A stretch of 6,242 nt of DNA. Source: an uncultured Alphaproteobacteria bacterium. GTDB lineage: Bacteria > Pseudomonadota > Alphaproteobacteria > CASFRQ01 > SAAU01. The notes below the pieces were generated by a model, which saw nothing but the letters and a program-made list of their open reading frames with translations, ran no database searches and was not told the DNA's origin. This document shows positions 1-6,236 of this stretch, piece by piece. Location: positions 1-6,242 of the forward strand of contig CASFRQ010000231.1 of NCBI GenBank assembly GCA_949296785.1, read 5' to 3'. The number at the start of each line of letters is the position of its first letter. Position 1 is the first letter of the stretch. Position numbers and translations under genes: made by a program.

Positions 1-2012
1 CTGATAAAAGTGCACAGAACATGTCGGGTGAAAAAATCGGCGGTTTGGTTCAGGCCGGTGGTATGGTTATTACCCAAGAGGGTGAGCTGATGGGGCGCGT
101 TATGCCGGATGGTTATGTCGTGGGAATGGACGGCGTACAAGTTGGTTGCGCCTTGTTTGACGGGCGTGTTCTGGACCAGAACGGAACTCAGATCGGTTGT
201 GTTTTTGAAAGAGGCGTTATCTTGGATGAAAACGGCAATTTAGTCGGGTTGGTCCAAGCAGACGGCGAAGTCATGAACTCTATGGGTGAGATTCTGGGAA
301 AAATGCAATGCGATGGCAAAGCGGTGGATGCTAATGGCAAGGTTATAGGGTCCGTCGTTACCGGTGAGGTGTTACGTGACAGTACCGATAAGGTTATCGG
401 GACTTTGAGCCCGGATGGACAAGTTTCTTCTGCCGCGGGAGAGCCTGTTGTAAAAGTTTTGCCGGATGGAACATTGTTAAATAACGAAGGAGAGGAAGTC
501 GGAAAAGTTTTGTCCGATGGTACCGTTGTTGACAGCAATGGCTCCAATTTGGGAAAAGCTGAGGATTTATTGTCTGAGGAAGCCGGAGAAAAAGAAGGTA
601 CTTCTGACAGAAAGAAGGGGGTCCGTATTTATATTGACGATGATATGTTTGATGTTTCCGACGATGGCAGTATCTTAAATGATGCTGGGGATATTGTGGG
701 GTATATCGGCGACGATGGGCGGCCTTATGCGACAGACGGCACTTCTTTGGTAAAAAAGAAAGCGGAAGAGCAGAAGGAAATTATTAAAAGAGCTCCGCCA
801 CGGCCTCAGAAGAAGCAACCTCAGTACAGTCCGGAAGAAGTAGCTCAGATCCAGTCTTTGATGGCAGCCAGGCGTCAAAGTATGAAACAACAGATGCAAA
901 CAGGTAAAATTATGCCGGAACGTCGTGTTTTGGCCAAGGCGAAGAAAAAACAGGACAAAGATTGGGGTGTCGGTAAAACCGTTTCCACTTATCCCGTGGA
1001 CATGTCTCGTATGATTTTGAGAGACAAAGCTATTCCCGCTGTTATTGTCCGGTCTATAGATTCCAGGTATCCGAGCGTACCGGTGACGGCAATTGTTGAA
1101 AGAAATGTTTATACGGAAGATGGACGGAATATTATTATTCCGTCGGGCAGCCGGGTTATCGGTTCTATGAGCGGATCGCCAGGAACAGATCGCGTGGCGA
1201 AGATGGAGATTTCATGGAACAGGCTTATTCGTCCGGATGGCAGTGCGTTTAATTTCCAAGGAACTTCCGGGGACGCACAGGGTCGCGGTGGTGTATCCGC
1301 TTACCTGGATGAGATGTTCTTGGCCAAATATGGTAAACCGATTCTGACGTCGTCCATTATGTCTGCTTTAACATATATTACAGCAACGGATGAAATTGTG
1401 ACGACCAACGCTTCTGACGGAACGGTGGCCCAGTCTGACAGGGCTCAGGCGGCTCAGGATGCTCGTGAAAACTTTATCAGCGATATGAAGCAGATATTTA
1501 AAGACTTGATTGACGCGTCCAGTTCAACACCGCCGGTTGTCTTTGTCCCGTCCGGAACAAGGGTGACTATCTTTGCCAGTGAAGATTTATGGCTTCGTTC
1601 CGAGGAAGAAGATGTTGAGGATTTGGAGAGAGAAATAGGTCAGGCTTCCAACGCGGCTCAGACACCTCCGGATCAATACGGTGTCGGTGACAGGAATTTG
1701 CCGATGACTGTCCAAACAAAAGACGGGCGTTATGTCCCAGGTTCTGAAACTTATAAACCTGCTCAGGCAGAACCTGTTGCGGCAGGAACGAAAGCCAAAA
1801 TTGAAGAACCGGTAGGGATTCAAGACGGTAATCGTCCGACTCCGTCTTCTTCGGCGGGACGTCCGTTGTCTCTGAATGAGATTTACAGCGGTAATCAGCA
1901 GGGGATTGTGAATTATCCGATTCCTCCGGCTAATCAAAATCAGCTTGTGACGCCCGTTTTGTCTGAAGGGGACTTAAAGAAGGCGAATAAAAATTCTCCG
2001 GAGCTTTTCTGA
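1..2012 (+). CDS. virB10: VirB10/DotG-like T4SS channel protein, 5'-truncated by the window
   Basis: This is a T4SS scaffold protein of the VirB10/TrbI family, which links the inner membrane to the outer-membrane core complex. Residues are numbered from the ATG at 21. Residues 4-174 are ten tandem ~17-residue repeats, and two more lie at 207-240. A charged, Lys/Gln-rich linker covers about 241-320. The VirB10 core covers about 335-527 and has typical landmarks: IPSGSRVIGS (373-382), ISWNRLIRPDG (397-407) and VPSGTRVTIFASEDLW (509-524). A hydrophobic segment near 440-455 may be part of the antenna that reaches the outer membrane. A Pro/Gln-rich tail follows to 663. The frame is open to the left edge, the ATG at 21 has no ribosome binding site and lies inside a repeat, and the usual N-terminal membrane anchor is missing. 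The real start is therefore very probably upstream. The family call is firm; calling it DotG- or CagY-like is by architecture only. Confidence 0.87.
   Translation, partial: DKSAQNMSGEKIGGLVQAGGMVITQEGELMGRVMPDGYVVGMDGVQVGCALFDGRVLDQNGTQIGCVFERGVILDENGNLVGLVQADGEVMNSMGEILGKMQCDGKAVDANGKVIGSVVTGEVLRDSTDKVIGTLSPDGQVSSAAGEPVVKVLPDGTLLNNEGEEVGKVLSDGTVVDSNGSNLGKAEDLLSEEAGEKEGTSDRKKGVRIYIDDDMFDVSDDGSILNDAGDIVGYIGDDGRPYATDGTSLVKKKAEEQKEIIKRAPPRPQKKQPQYSPEEVAQIQSLMAARRQSMKQQMQTGKIMPERRVLAKAKKKQDKDWGVGKTVSTYPVDMSRMILRDKAIPAVIVRSIDSRYPSVPVTAIVERNVYTEDGRNIIIPSGSRVIGSMSGSPGTDRVAKMEISWNRLIRPDGSAFNFQGTSGDAQGRGGVSAYLDEMFLAKYGKPILTSSIMSALTYITATDEIVTTNASDGTVAQSDRAQAAQDARENFISDMKQIFKDLIDASSSTPPVVFVPSGTRVTIFASEDLWLRSEEEDVEDLEREIGQASNAAQTPPDQYGVGDRNLPMTVQTKDGRYVPGSETYKPAQAEPVAAGTKAKIEEPVGIQDGNRPTPSSSAGRPLSLNEIYSGNQQGIVNYPIPPANQNQLVTPVLSEGDLKKANKNSPELF
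30..542 (+). repeat. Ten tandem 17-residue repeats inside the VirB10-like protein
   Basis: Residues 4-174 divide without gaps into ten units: the first has 18 residues and the next nine have exactly 17 (51 bp each). The consensus is roughly x-x-V-G-x-V-x-x-D-G-x-V-x-D-x-N-G; clear examples are EEVGKVLSDGTVVDSNG (158-174) and NLVGLVQADGEVMNSMG (73-89). The alternation of short beta-like stretches with DG and NG turns suggests a beta-solenoid or beta-hairpin rod. The units have diverged at DNA level, so they look old rather than freshly duplicated. The codons just before base 21 (DKSAQN) run into MSG as if ending another unit, so the array probably continues to the left. Confidence 0.85.
639..740 (+). 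repeat. Two further copies of the 17-residue repeat, detached from the main array
   Basis: After a 32-residue acidic and basic spacer the same pattern returns. Residues 207-223 form a weak unit (ending SDDGSILNDAG), and residues 224-240 form a clear one, DIVGYIGDDGRPYATDG. The spacer may be an insertion in a once-continuous array or a hinge between two rods. Confidence 0.65.
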
Positions 2013-2014
2013 AG

Positions 2015-2023
2015 AGGAGGAGG
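2015..2023 (+). promoter_or_regulatory. Strong ribosome binding site of virB11
   Basis: The purine-rich AGGAGGAGG starts three bases after the virB10 stop and ends four bases before the ATG at 2028; its first AGGAGG lies seven bases from the ATG. It fixes the virB11 start. With a 15-base gap between the genes it supports co-transcription and possibly translational coupling. Confidence 0.85.
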
Positions 2024-2027
2024 CTTT

Positions 2028-3017
2028 ATGGGTGATATTTCATTAAAAGAAACTTATAAGGTTTTAGAGTCCACCTTGAGGCCTCTTTCCTATTGGTATA
2101 CTCAGGACGACATAGAAGAAGTCGCCGTGAATAATCCGGGAAGCATTTGGTTGAGGATGCGTGGAAAGCGTCAGTTTCCATGGGTTCAACAGGAAGATGC
2201 GAATCTGACCAGGGAATACTTGAATAATATTCTTTATATTATTGCCAATACTTTTGATATGGGGTTTGACCCACAGTCTGGAACGCCGGTCGTTTATGCG
2301 ACTTTACCGGGAGGGCATCGTTTTACGGCTATTTCCGGGCGGAATGTCATGTATGACAACGATGACTTGACGGGAGGCGTGGCTTTATGTATCCGCGTTT
2401 TTTCCGAAGGCGTTCATTTCGGGCTGGAAGATTACGGGTTGCGCAAGGGGGATAAGCTGCGTCAAATTAACCGTCTGAAAAATGTTGAAGATCCAGATGA
2501 TCCTTATGAACGTTTACTTCTCTCCATGAAACGGGGGGATCATATTTTGGTCAGCGGCGCGACGGCGACCGGTAAAACAACTTTTTTAAACAACATGATT
2601 CGCCTGTTGGATGAGCATAAAAGGATTTTAACCATAGAAGACACAAGAGAACTGATTGTTCCTCAGAAAAACAGAGTTCATATTGTTTTGCCCCGAACAG
2701 AGCAGACAAACGCCTTTGACTATAAAAAAGTTATTGACTTGGCAGTACGTTTTACGCCGGATGCTATTTTGGGCGGAGAGATATCTACTTCAAATGCCGG
2801 TGCTATTTGGGAATTGATGGGATCAGGGCATGACAACTGTTTCGCAACTATTCACGCGGAAAGCCCGGACGCGGCCTATAAAGCTTTTATCGGTCGTATT
2901 CTTCATACTTATCCGACGATTGACAGGGAAAAAACCTATTTGGAAATGAAGGAAAAACTGCGGGTGGTTCAGATTAACCGGGATGGGAATATCCGGGCGA
3001 TTACAGCTGTTACTTAA
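2028..3017 (+). CDS. virB11: VirB11-family T4SS ATPase
   Basis: This is a cytoplasmic hexameric traffic ATPase of the VirB11/GspE superfamily, which powers T4SS assembly or substrate transfer at the inner-membrane base. The 329-residue length is normal for VirB11. The N-terminal domain (about 1-150) has the expected VNNPGSIWL (34-42) and LPGGHR (93-98) elements. The C-terminal ATPase domain shows Walker A GATATGKTT (177-185, Lys183), an Asp box LTIEDTREL (201-209), Walker B RFTPDAILGGE (241-251, Glu251) and a His box GHDNCFATIHA (267-277, His276). The Arg that normally follows the Walker B Glu (GEIR or GELR) is Ser253 here. It is the second gene of an operon with the virB10-like gene. The family lengths and boxes favour VirB11 over the PilT-like DotB. 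No terminator is obvious directly after the stop. Confidence 0.93.
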   Translation: MGDISLKETYKVLESTLRPLSYWYTQDDIEEVAVNNPGSIWLRMRGKRQFPWVQQEDANLTREYLNNILYIIANTFDMGFDPQSGTPVVYATLPGGHRFTAISGRNVMYDNDDLTGGVALCIRVFSEGVHFGLEDYGLRKGDKLRQINRLKNVEDPDDPYERLLLSMKRGDHILVSGATATGKTTFLNNMIRLLDEHKRILTIEDTRELIVPQKNRVHIVLPRTEQTNAFDYKKVIDLAVRFTPDAILGGEISTSNAGAIWELMGSGHDNCFATIHAESPDAAYKAFIGRILHTYPTIDREKTYLEMKEKLRVVQINRDGNIRAITAVT

Positions 3018-3383
3018 GCTTTTCTTCTGGTTATTTATTGATATTTTATAGATGAAAATCACCTTATATCTTCTTATGAATTTTTATGTGTCTAAGAAAG
3101 ATACTTGGTTTTTGTAATTTTCCTATACTCGTTGTTTTGTTATATTTCTGCGTAAATCAGCTTTATCTCTAATGGGGGAAAAAAGAGGCTGAGAGTGAAA
3201 TTTTGAACATTTGAATTTAAAACTTTTATGGAATTTGAATGTTTTATTTCTTGCTCTGTTTCAAAGCAAAATATTTTTTTTATTAACAGATAAGAATTAT
3301 TGATTTTTTATGTCGTTAGGGGGAGTAGATATTTTTTTGTATTTACAATCAGGAAATAAAACCAACGATAATGACTATGAAAA
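3018..3383. other. A/T-rich non-coding gap between convergent genes
   Basis: About 366 bases separate the virB11 stop from the minus-strand terminator. All frames are broken by frequent stops. The longest small frame I found on the + strand (ATG at 3052, 21 codons) lacks a ribosome binding site. Long A/T runs dominate, with two isolated G-rich patches (near 3174 and 3317). One weak hairpin (3206-3243) is the only structure I could pair. Convergent genes do not need this much space, so the stretch may hold a decayed gene, a small RNA or nothing. Confidence 0.6.
3206..3243 (+). terminator. Weak A/T-rich hairpin, possible terminator of the T4SS operon
   Basis: AACATTTGAATT (3206-3217) pairs with AATTTGAATGTT (3232-3243) through ten Watson-Crick pairs and two adjacent G-U wobbles, with a 14-base loop. 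TTATTTC follows. Only one pair is G-C, so the stem is weak for a Rho-independent terminator. The wobble pairs suggest an RNA-level structure on the + strand, but chance is possible in sequence this A/T-rich. Confidence 0.25.
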
Positions 3384-3410
3384 AAGCCCTTTCAAAAAAA
3401 GAAAGGGCTT
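3384..3410 (-). terminator. Rho-independent terminator of the DsbA-like gene
   Basis: A perfect 10-bp inverted repeat has arms AAGCCCTTTC (3384-3393) and GAAAGGGCTT (3401-3410) around a 7-base loop. Read on the minus strand it lies 23 bases past the stop codon and ends in a run of six T. On the + strand only CCTTTGTT follows, so it should work mainly for the minus-strand gene, with at best weak bidirectional activity. Confidence 0.9.
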
Positions 3411-3433
3411 CCTTTGTTAATGAAAAATCAGAC

Positions 3434-4213
3434 TTATTTTTGCCCGGCTCTTTCATTTGCTTTTTGCAACATATCATCCAAGACTTCCTGTCCGAAAGCA
3501 CCCGGAATGACTTCTCCGTCTATAATAAACATCGGAACGCCGTTTAACCCGACCTGTTGCGCCAAGCTGGCATTTGCCACCATCTTGTCCTTCATCTCTT
3601 GAGAATCGGCGATAGCTTTCAGCGCCGCCCAATCAAAGCCTAATTCTTCGGCAATTTTTTGAATGTTTTCCTGGCTTAAATCGGAAGTTTCAATTAAAGC
3701 CTCGTGCATTTCTTTAAAACGGCCGAGCTGATAAGCAGCCATGGAAATCCTTGCCGCAAAGTCGGATTGAGAGCCAAAAATCGGTGTTTCAACAAAAATC
3801 CAACGAATGTTTCCATTTTTCAAAATAGGATCCATCAGCATTTTTGACATCCGTTTACAATAACCGCAGCCATAGTCATAAAGCTTTACGATAGTGAAAG
3901 CAGCATCCGGATTTCCTAAAACAGGGTTCATTTTATCAGCGTAAATGGAAGGGAGAACTGATTTTACAGATTCAGTCATGGCCTGTCTTCTCCTTTCTTC
4001 CTCTTGCCTTTGCATATTCTGCATCGCAGTAATAATGGTTTGAGGATTATTCAGAATGTATTGCTCGACAAGAGCCGAGATTTCATTCTTTTGGTTTTCA
4101 GAAAAGGGGGAAGATGCGGTTGCAAAAGTTCCCTCCGGCTTTACATACGCCGTAAAGACAATAGCGCCGGCAATAATAATGGCGGAAAATAAAACAAGCA
4201 AATAGCGATACAT
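3434..4213 (-). CDS. DsbA-family (Com1/ScsC-like) thiol-disulfide oxidoreductase or isomerase
   Basis: This is an envelope thioredoxin-fold protein of 259 residues that makes or rearranges disulfides in exported proteins. A hydrophobic segment (about 4-22) is a signal peptide or signal anchor; no cleavage site is decisive. Residues about 37-70 match the ScsC/Com1-type N-terminal helical motif (SENQKNEISALVEQYILNNP), which in the known ScsC protein of Proteus drives trimerisation. A charged linker helix follows (about 70-88). The catalytic domain has the active site C116-G-Y-C119 and the cis-proline loop GVPMF (225-229, Pro227). The start is set by AGGAG six bases upstream. It is convergent with virB11 and divergent from the sensor kinase, and it has its own promoter and terminator, so it looks monocistronic. 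Oxidase versus isomerase cannot be decided from sequence. Confidence 0.9.
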   Translation of the reverse strand: MYRYLLVLFSAIIIAGAIVFTAYVKPEGTFATASSPFSENQKNEISALVEQYILNNPQTIITAMQNMQRQEEERRRQAMTESVKSVLPSIYADKMNPVLGNPDAAFTIVKLYDYGCGYCKRMSKMLMDPILKNGNIRWIFVETPIFGSQSDFAARISMAAYQLGRFKEMHEALIETSDLSQENIQKIAEELGFDWAALKAIADSQEMKDKMVANASLAQQVGLNGVPMFIIDGEVIPGAFGQEVLDDMLQKANERAGQK

Positions 4214-4219
4214 ATTTTT

Positions 4220-4224
4220 CTCCT
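4220..4224 (-). promoter_or_regulatory. Ribosome binding site of the DsbA-like gene
   Basis: On the minus strand AGGAG lies six bases before the ATG (4211-4213 on the + strand), followed by an A-rich spacer. It confirms the chosen start. Confidence 0.75.
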
Positions 4225-4250
4225 GTTTAAAATGTTCGTTTCAAAAAAGT

Positions 4251-4279
4251 ATTTAACAGTGTTTTTTATAAAAAATCAA
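4251..4279 (-). promoter_or_regulatory. Candidate sigma-70-type promoter of the DsbA-like gene
   Basis: On the minus strand TTGATT (4274-4279) and TTAAAT (4251-4256) match four of six bases of each standard hexamer and are separated by exactly 17 bases. Transcription would start near 4244, giving a leader of about 30 bases. The spacer contains a perfect 14-bp A/T palindrome (4262-4275). High A/T content makes chance matches likely. Confidence 0.4.
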
Positions 4280-4296
4280 GTCTTAAAAAGCTGCGA

Positions 4297-4325
4297 TTGC
4301 GTTAAAAATGAAAAAAATGTAAACT
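4297..4325 (+). promoter_or_regulatory. Candidate promoter of the sensor kinase gene
   Basis: TTGCGT (4297-4302) and TAAACT (4320-4325) are separated by 17 bases, matching three and four of six consensus bases. The implied start near 4332 leaves a short leader before the ATG at 4358. The position fits the preferred start codon and is incompatible with translation from the ATG at 4232. Confidence 0.35.
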
Positions 4326-4343
4326 TATTATCAAGAAAAGAGT

Positions 4344-4350
4344 TGTGGAG
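4344..4350 (+). promoter_or_regulatory. Ribosome binding site that decides the kinase start
   Basis: TGTGGAG ends seven bases before the ATG at 4358. The earlier in-frame ATG at 4232 has only TGTTTAAA before it, so this site argues for the downstream start. Confidence 0.6.
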
Positions 4351-4357
4351 AAAAATA

Positions 4358-6082
4358 ATGGAAAAGAAAGGTTTTTCTTTTAAAAATCTGTTTTACTTCT
4401 TTTTTGGAACACTTAGCCGAAAGTTTACAGCAGTTATTACATTTTGCTTTTTTGTGATGGCGGCTCTTTTTATGGCGGTTTTTACGCAAGTATATTCCAG
4501 GCAGTTTCAATTTGAATGGCAACAGACACAAAAAAAACTGGAACAGTTAGGGACAGCAATTTCTCAAAGTGTCGTTTTAAAGGCTCATTTGAAAAACCTT
4601 GTGGAGGAGAATAATCTGCAAATATCCGAACAAACAAAGGCGCTTTTGGATTCTTCTTTTCAAACGGAAGCGTTGGAAGACATGTCGTCTTTAATGCAGG
4701 ATGAATCAAATGTCCGGGAACAGACAATAAAAATAGGGGCAATTGTCATTGTGTCCTGCGCTGTGTTTGTTTTTTTTATTTTAATGATTCTCCATCTGTT
4801 GATACGTTTTTTTATTTTGTCTCCTTTGGAAAAAGTTGTTCAAATGAGCCGGCAAATAGCCCAAGGTCAGTTGTCTGTCCGTATTTCGCTTGAAAGACGT
4901 ATTCCGGATGAAATTGACATGTTGGCTTTAAATTTAAATCAAATGGCTTTTTCTTTGGAAAAAAGTTTGGAGGATATAGAAGAAAACGAAAAATTCCTGC
5001 AGGCTTTGATTGACGCAATTCCTGACGCGTTGCGCGTGATTGATGAAAATTATCGGATTATCCGTGTCAATAAAGCTTATGAAGAACAACTGTCTTTACC
5101 AAAAAGAGGGAGCGCCGTCGGAGATGCTTGTTTTCATTCCAGCCATCTGCGTTGTGAAGCGTGCGAGGAGACGGAGGTCAAGTGTCCTTTGAAAGAAATA
5201 CAAAAAAACGGGAAACCTTTTCAGACTATCCAAAACTTTACTTCTCATGATAAAAAGAAAAAAACTTTCTATGTAGATGTCAGCGCGGCCCCTTTCTATT
5301 ATGTAAGAGACGGGCAAAAGAAAATGTTTTTGGTGGAATCCATTCGTGACTTGACAAAAGATATCCAGTTTTCTCACCAGCAAAAGGTTTCTTCTTTAGG
5401 CTTTTTATCAACGGGGATTGCCCATGAGATGCGTAATCCTTTAGGTTCTATTCGTTTAATTTTGGAAGGATTAATTGAACGGTTGGAAAAGGAAAACGAG
5501 AAAAATGCCCTTTCAAAGAAGGAACTGTCGGATTATTTGAAAAAAATCAATGAACAAATAGGCTTGTGCATAGAGGTAACGGGGCGTCTTTTAAAAATGG
5601 CCAATTATAATTCTTCCGAAATACAGGAAGAAATCTTCGCGCAAAAAACCATTAGGGAAATTTTGTTGTTGTTGGATTATGAGGCTAAAAAGGCCGGTAT
5701 TGCCATTAAAACTTTTTTTGAGGAGAAAGATTTCAGCTTCATGATGTTGCAAAGCGATTTTCAAATGATTTTTGTTAATTTAATCCAAAACGCTTTTCAC
5801 GCCATGAAAGAAGGGGGAATTTTAACAATACAAACCAAAAAATTAAGGACAAAAGGAAAAATTGTGGTAAAGGATACGGGGATGGGTATCCCGAAAGAAC
5901 TGCTTCCTCATATTTTTGAGCCGTTTATTTCCTCAAGGACTTCTCCGGGAGGCGGCAGCGGATTAGGATTAACGATTGTCAGGACATTGGTCCAAAGTTA
6001 TCACGGACATATTTCCGTTTCCAGCAAGGAGGGAGAGGGAAGTTCTTTTTCTGTTACTTTCCCGTTAAAGAAAGAAAAATGA
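4358..6082 (+). CDS. Membrane sensor histidine kinase, HAMP-PAS(Cys-rich)-HisKA-HATPase
   Basis: This is a two-component sensor kinase of 574 residues. The frame is open back to an ATG at 4232, but that adds 42 residues with no ribosome binding site and crowds the divergent gene. TM1 lies at about 22-44, an ~80-residue periplasmic sensor region at 45-125, and TM2 at about 126-150. HAMP covers about 151-205. The PAS domain (about 210-335) carries C258, C266, C269 and C276-P. HisKA has the H box GIAHEMRNPLGS (353-364, phospho-acceptor His356). The ATPase has N box NLIQNAFHAM (474-483), G1 DTGMGIP (506-512), F box IFEPF (519-523) and G2 GGGSGLGL (531-538). All catalytic residues are present. The HExRNP H box is typical of the HPK4-type kinases that often pair with NtrC-family regulators. 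No regulator is in the window, so the signal and output are unknown. Confidence 0.93.
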   Translation: MEKKGFSFKNLFYFFFGTLSRKFTAVITFCFFVMAALFMAVFTQVYSRQFQFEWQQTQKKLEQLGTAISQSVVLKAHLKNLVEENNLQISEQTKALLDSSFQTEALEDMSSLMQDESNVREQTIKIGAIVIVSCAVFVFFILMILHLLIRFFILSPLEKVVQMSRQIAQGQLSVRISLERRIPDEIDMLALNLNQMAFSLEKSLEDIEENEKFLQALIDAIPDALRVIDENYRIIRVNKAYEEQLSLPKRGSAVGDACFHSSHLRCEACEETEVKCPLKEIQKNGKPFQTIQNFTSHDKKKKTFYVDVSAAPFYYVRDGQKKMFLVESIRDLTKDIQFSHQQKVSSLGFLSTGIAHEMRNPLGSIRLILEGLIERLEKENEKNALSKKELSDYLKKINEQIGLCIEVTGRLLKMANYNSSEIQEEIFAQKTIREILLLLDYEAKKAGIAIKTFFEEKDFSFMMLQSDFQMIFVNLIQNAFHAMKEGGILTIQTKKLRTKGKIVVKDTGMGIPKELLPHIFEPFISSRTSPGGGSGLGLTIVRTLVQSYHGHISVSSKEGEGSSFSVTFPLKKEK

Positions 6083-6110
6083 AGAAGGTGACGACAAAAA
6101 AATAAAAAAT

Positions 6111-6150
6111 ATGACGGAAATGTGACGGCAAAAAGACAGAATTGTGAAAT
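6111..6150 (+). promoter_or_regulatory. Four 11-bp-phased half-sites, PhoB/OmpR-family-like operator
   Basis: Heptamers ATGACGG (6111-6117), GTGACGG (6122-6128), AAGACAG (6133-6139) and GTGAAAT (6144-6150) recur at exactly 11-base steps with four-base A/T-rich spacers; the last is the weakest. On the minus strand three of them read CTGTCTT, CCGTCAC and CCGTCAT, close to the classical Pho box half-site CTGTCAT with its 7+4 spacing. They lie in the 160-base gap after the kinase stop, which contains no gene. Poor -10-like hexamers follow (TATTAA at 6166, TACAAA at 6199). The likely target is the gene beyond the right edge, although the half-sites point the other way from usual Pho boxes. Confidence 0.45.
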
Positions 6151-6236
6151 TTTTTCTTTATTTCTTATTAAGGGATTGCTTCTTTTCTTAAAATGACATA
6201 CAAACCGATGCAGGAATTTGGTGTGTGTTCGTAAAC

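Noticed and set aside
188..547. Long antisense open frame within the VirB10 repeats, and similar antisense frames elsewhere
   Set aside because: They overlap strongly supported genes, lack ribosome binding sites and domains, and reflect the codon pattern of the opposite strand.
3029..3063. Hairpin right after the virB11 stop (GGTTATTT with AAATCACC)
   Set aside because: The stem has only seven pairs with an internal mismatch and a 19-base loop, and no T run follows.
3052..3117. 21-codon frame starting ATG AAA ATC
   Set aside because: It has no ribosome binding site and no recognisable product, and it lies in A/T-rich sequence where short frames are expected.
3174..3243. TPP-riboswitch-like string: GGGGG, then GGCTGAGAG, then GAAC
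   Set aside because: The CTGAGA and GAAC elements occur in the right order, but no CCC pairs with the G run, the CCTGAT and pyrophosphate-binding elements are absent, and no thiamine gene lies downstream. It is a chance match or at most a decayed relic.
4232..4357. Extension of the kinase to the upstream in-frame ATG at 4232
   Set aside because: It has no ribosome binding site, lies only 18 bases from the divergent start codon, covers the likely promoter, and encodes a Lys/Asn-rich stretch unlike a kinase N-terminus.
6088..6094. A fifth half-site GTGACGA upstream of the phased repeats
   Set aside because: It lies 23 bases before the first repeat, not 22, and the position between them is plain A/T sequence, so it is out of register.
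6193..6234. 13-codon frame starting ATG ACA TAC near the right end
   Set aside because: It has no ribosome binding site, is very short, and has no similarity to a known leader peptide such as runs of one amino acid.
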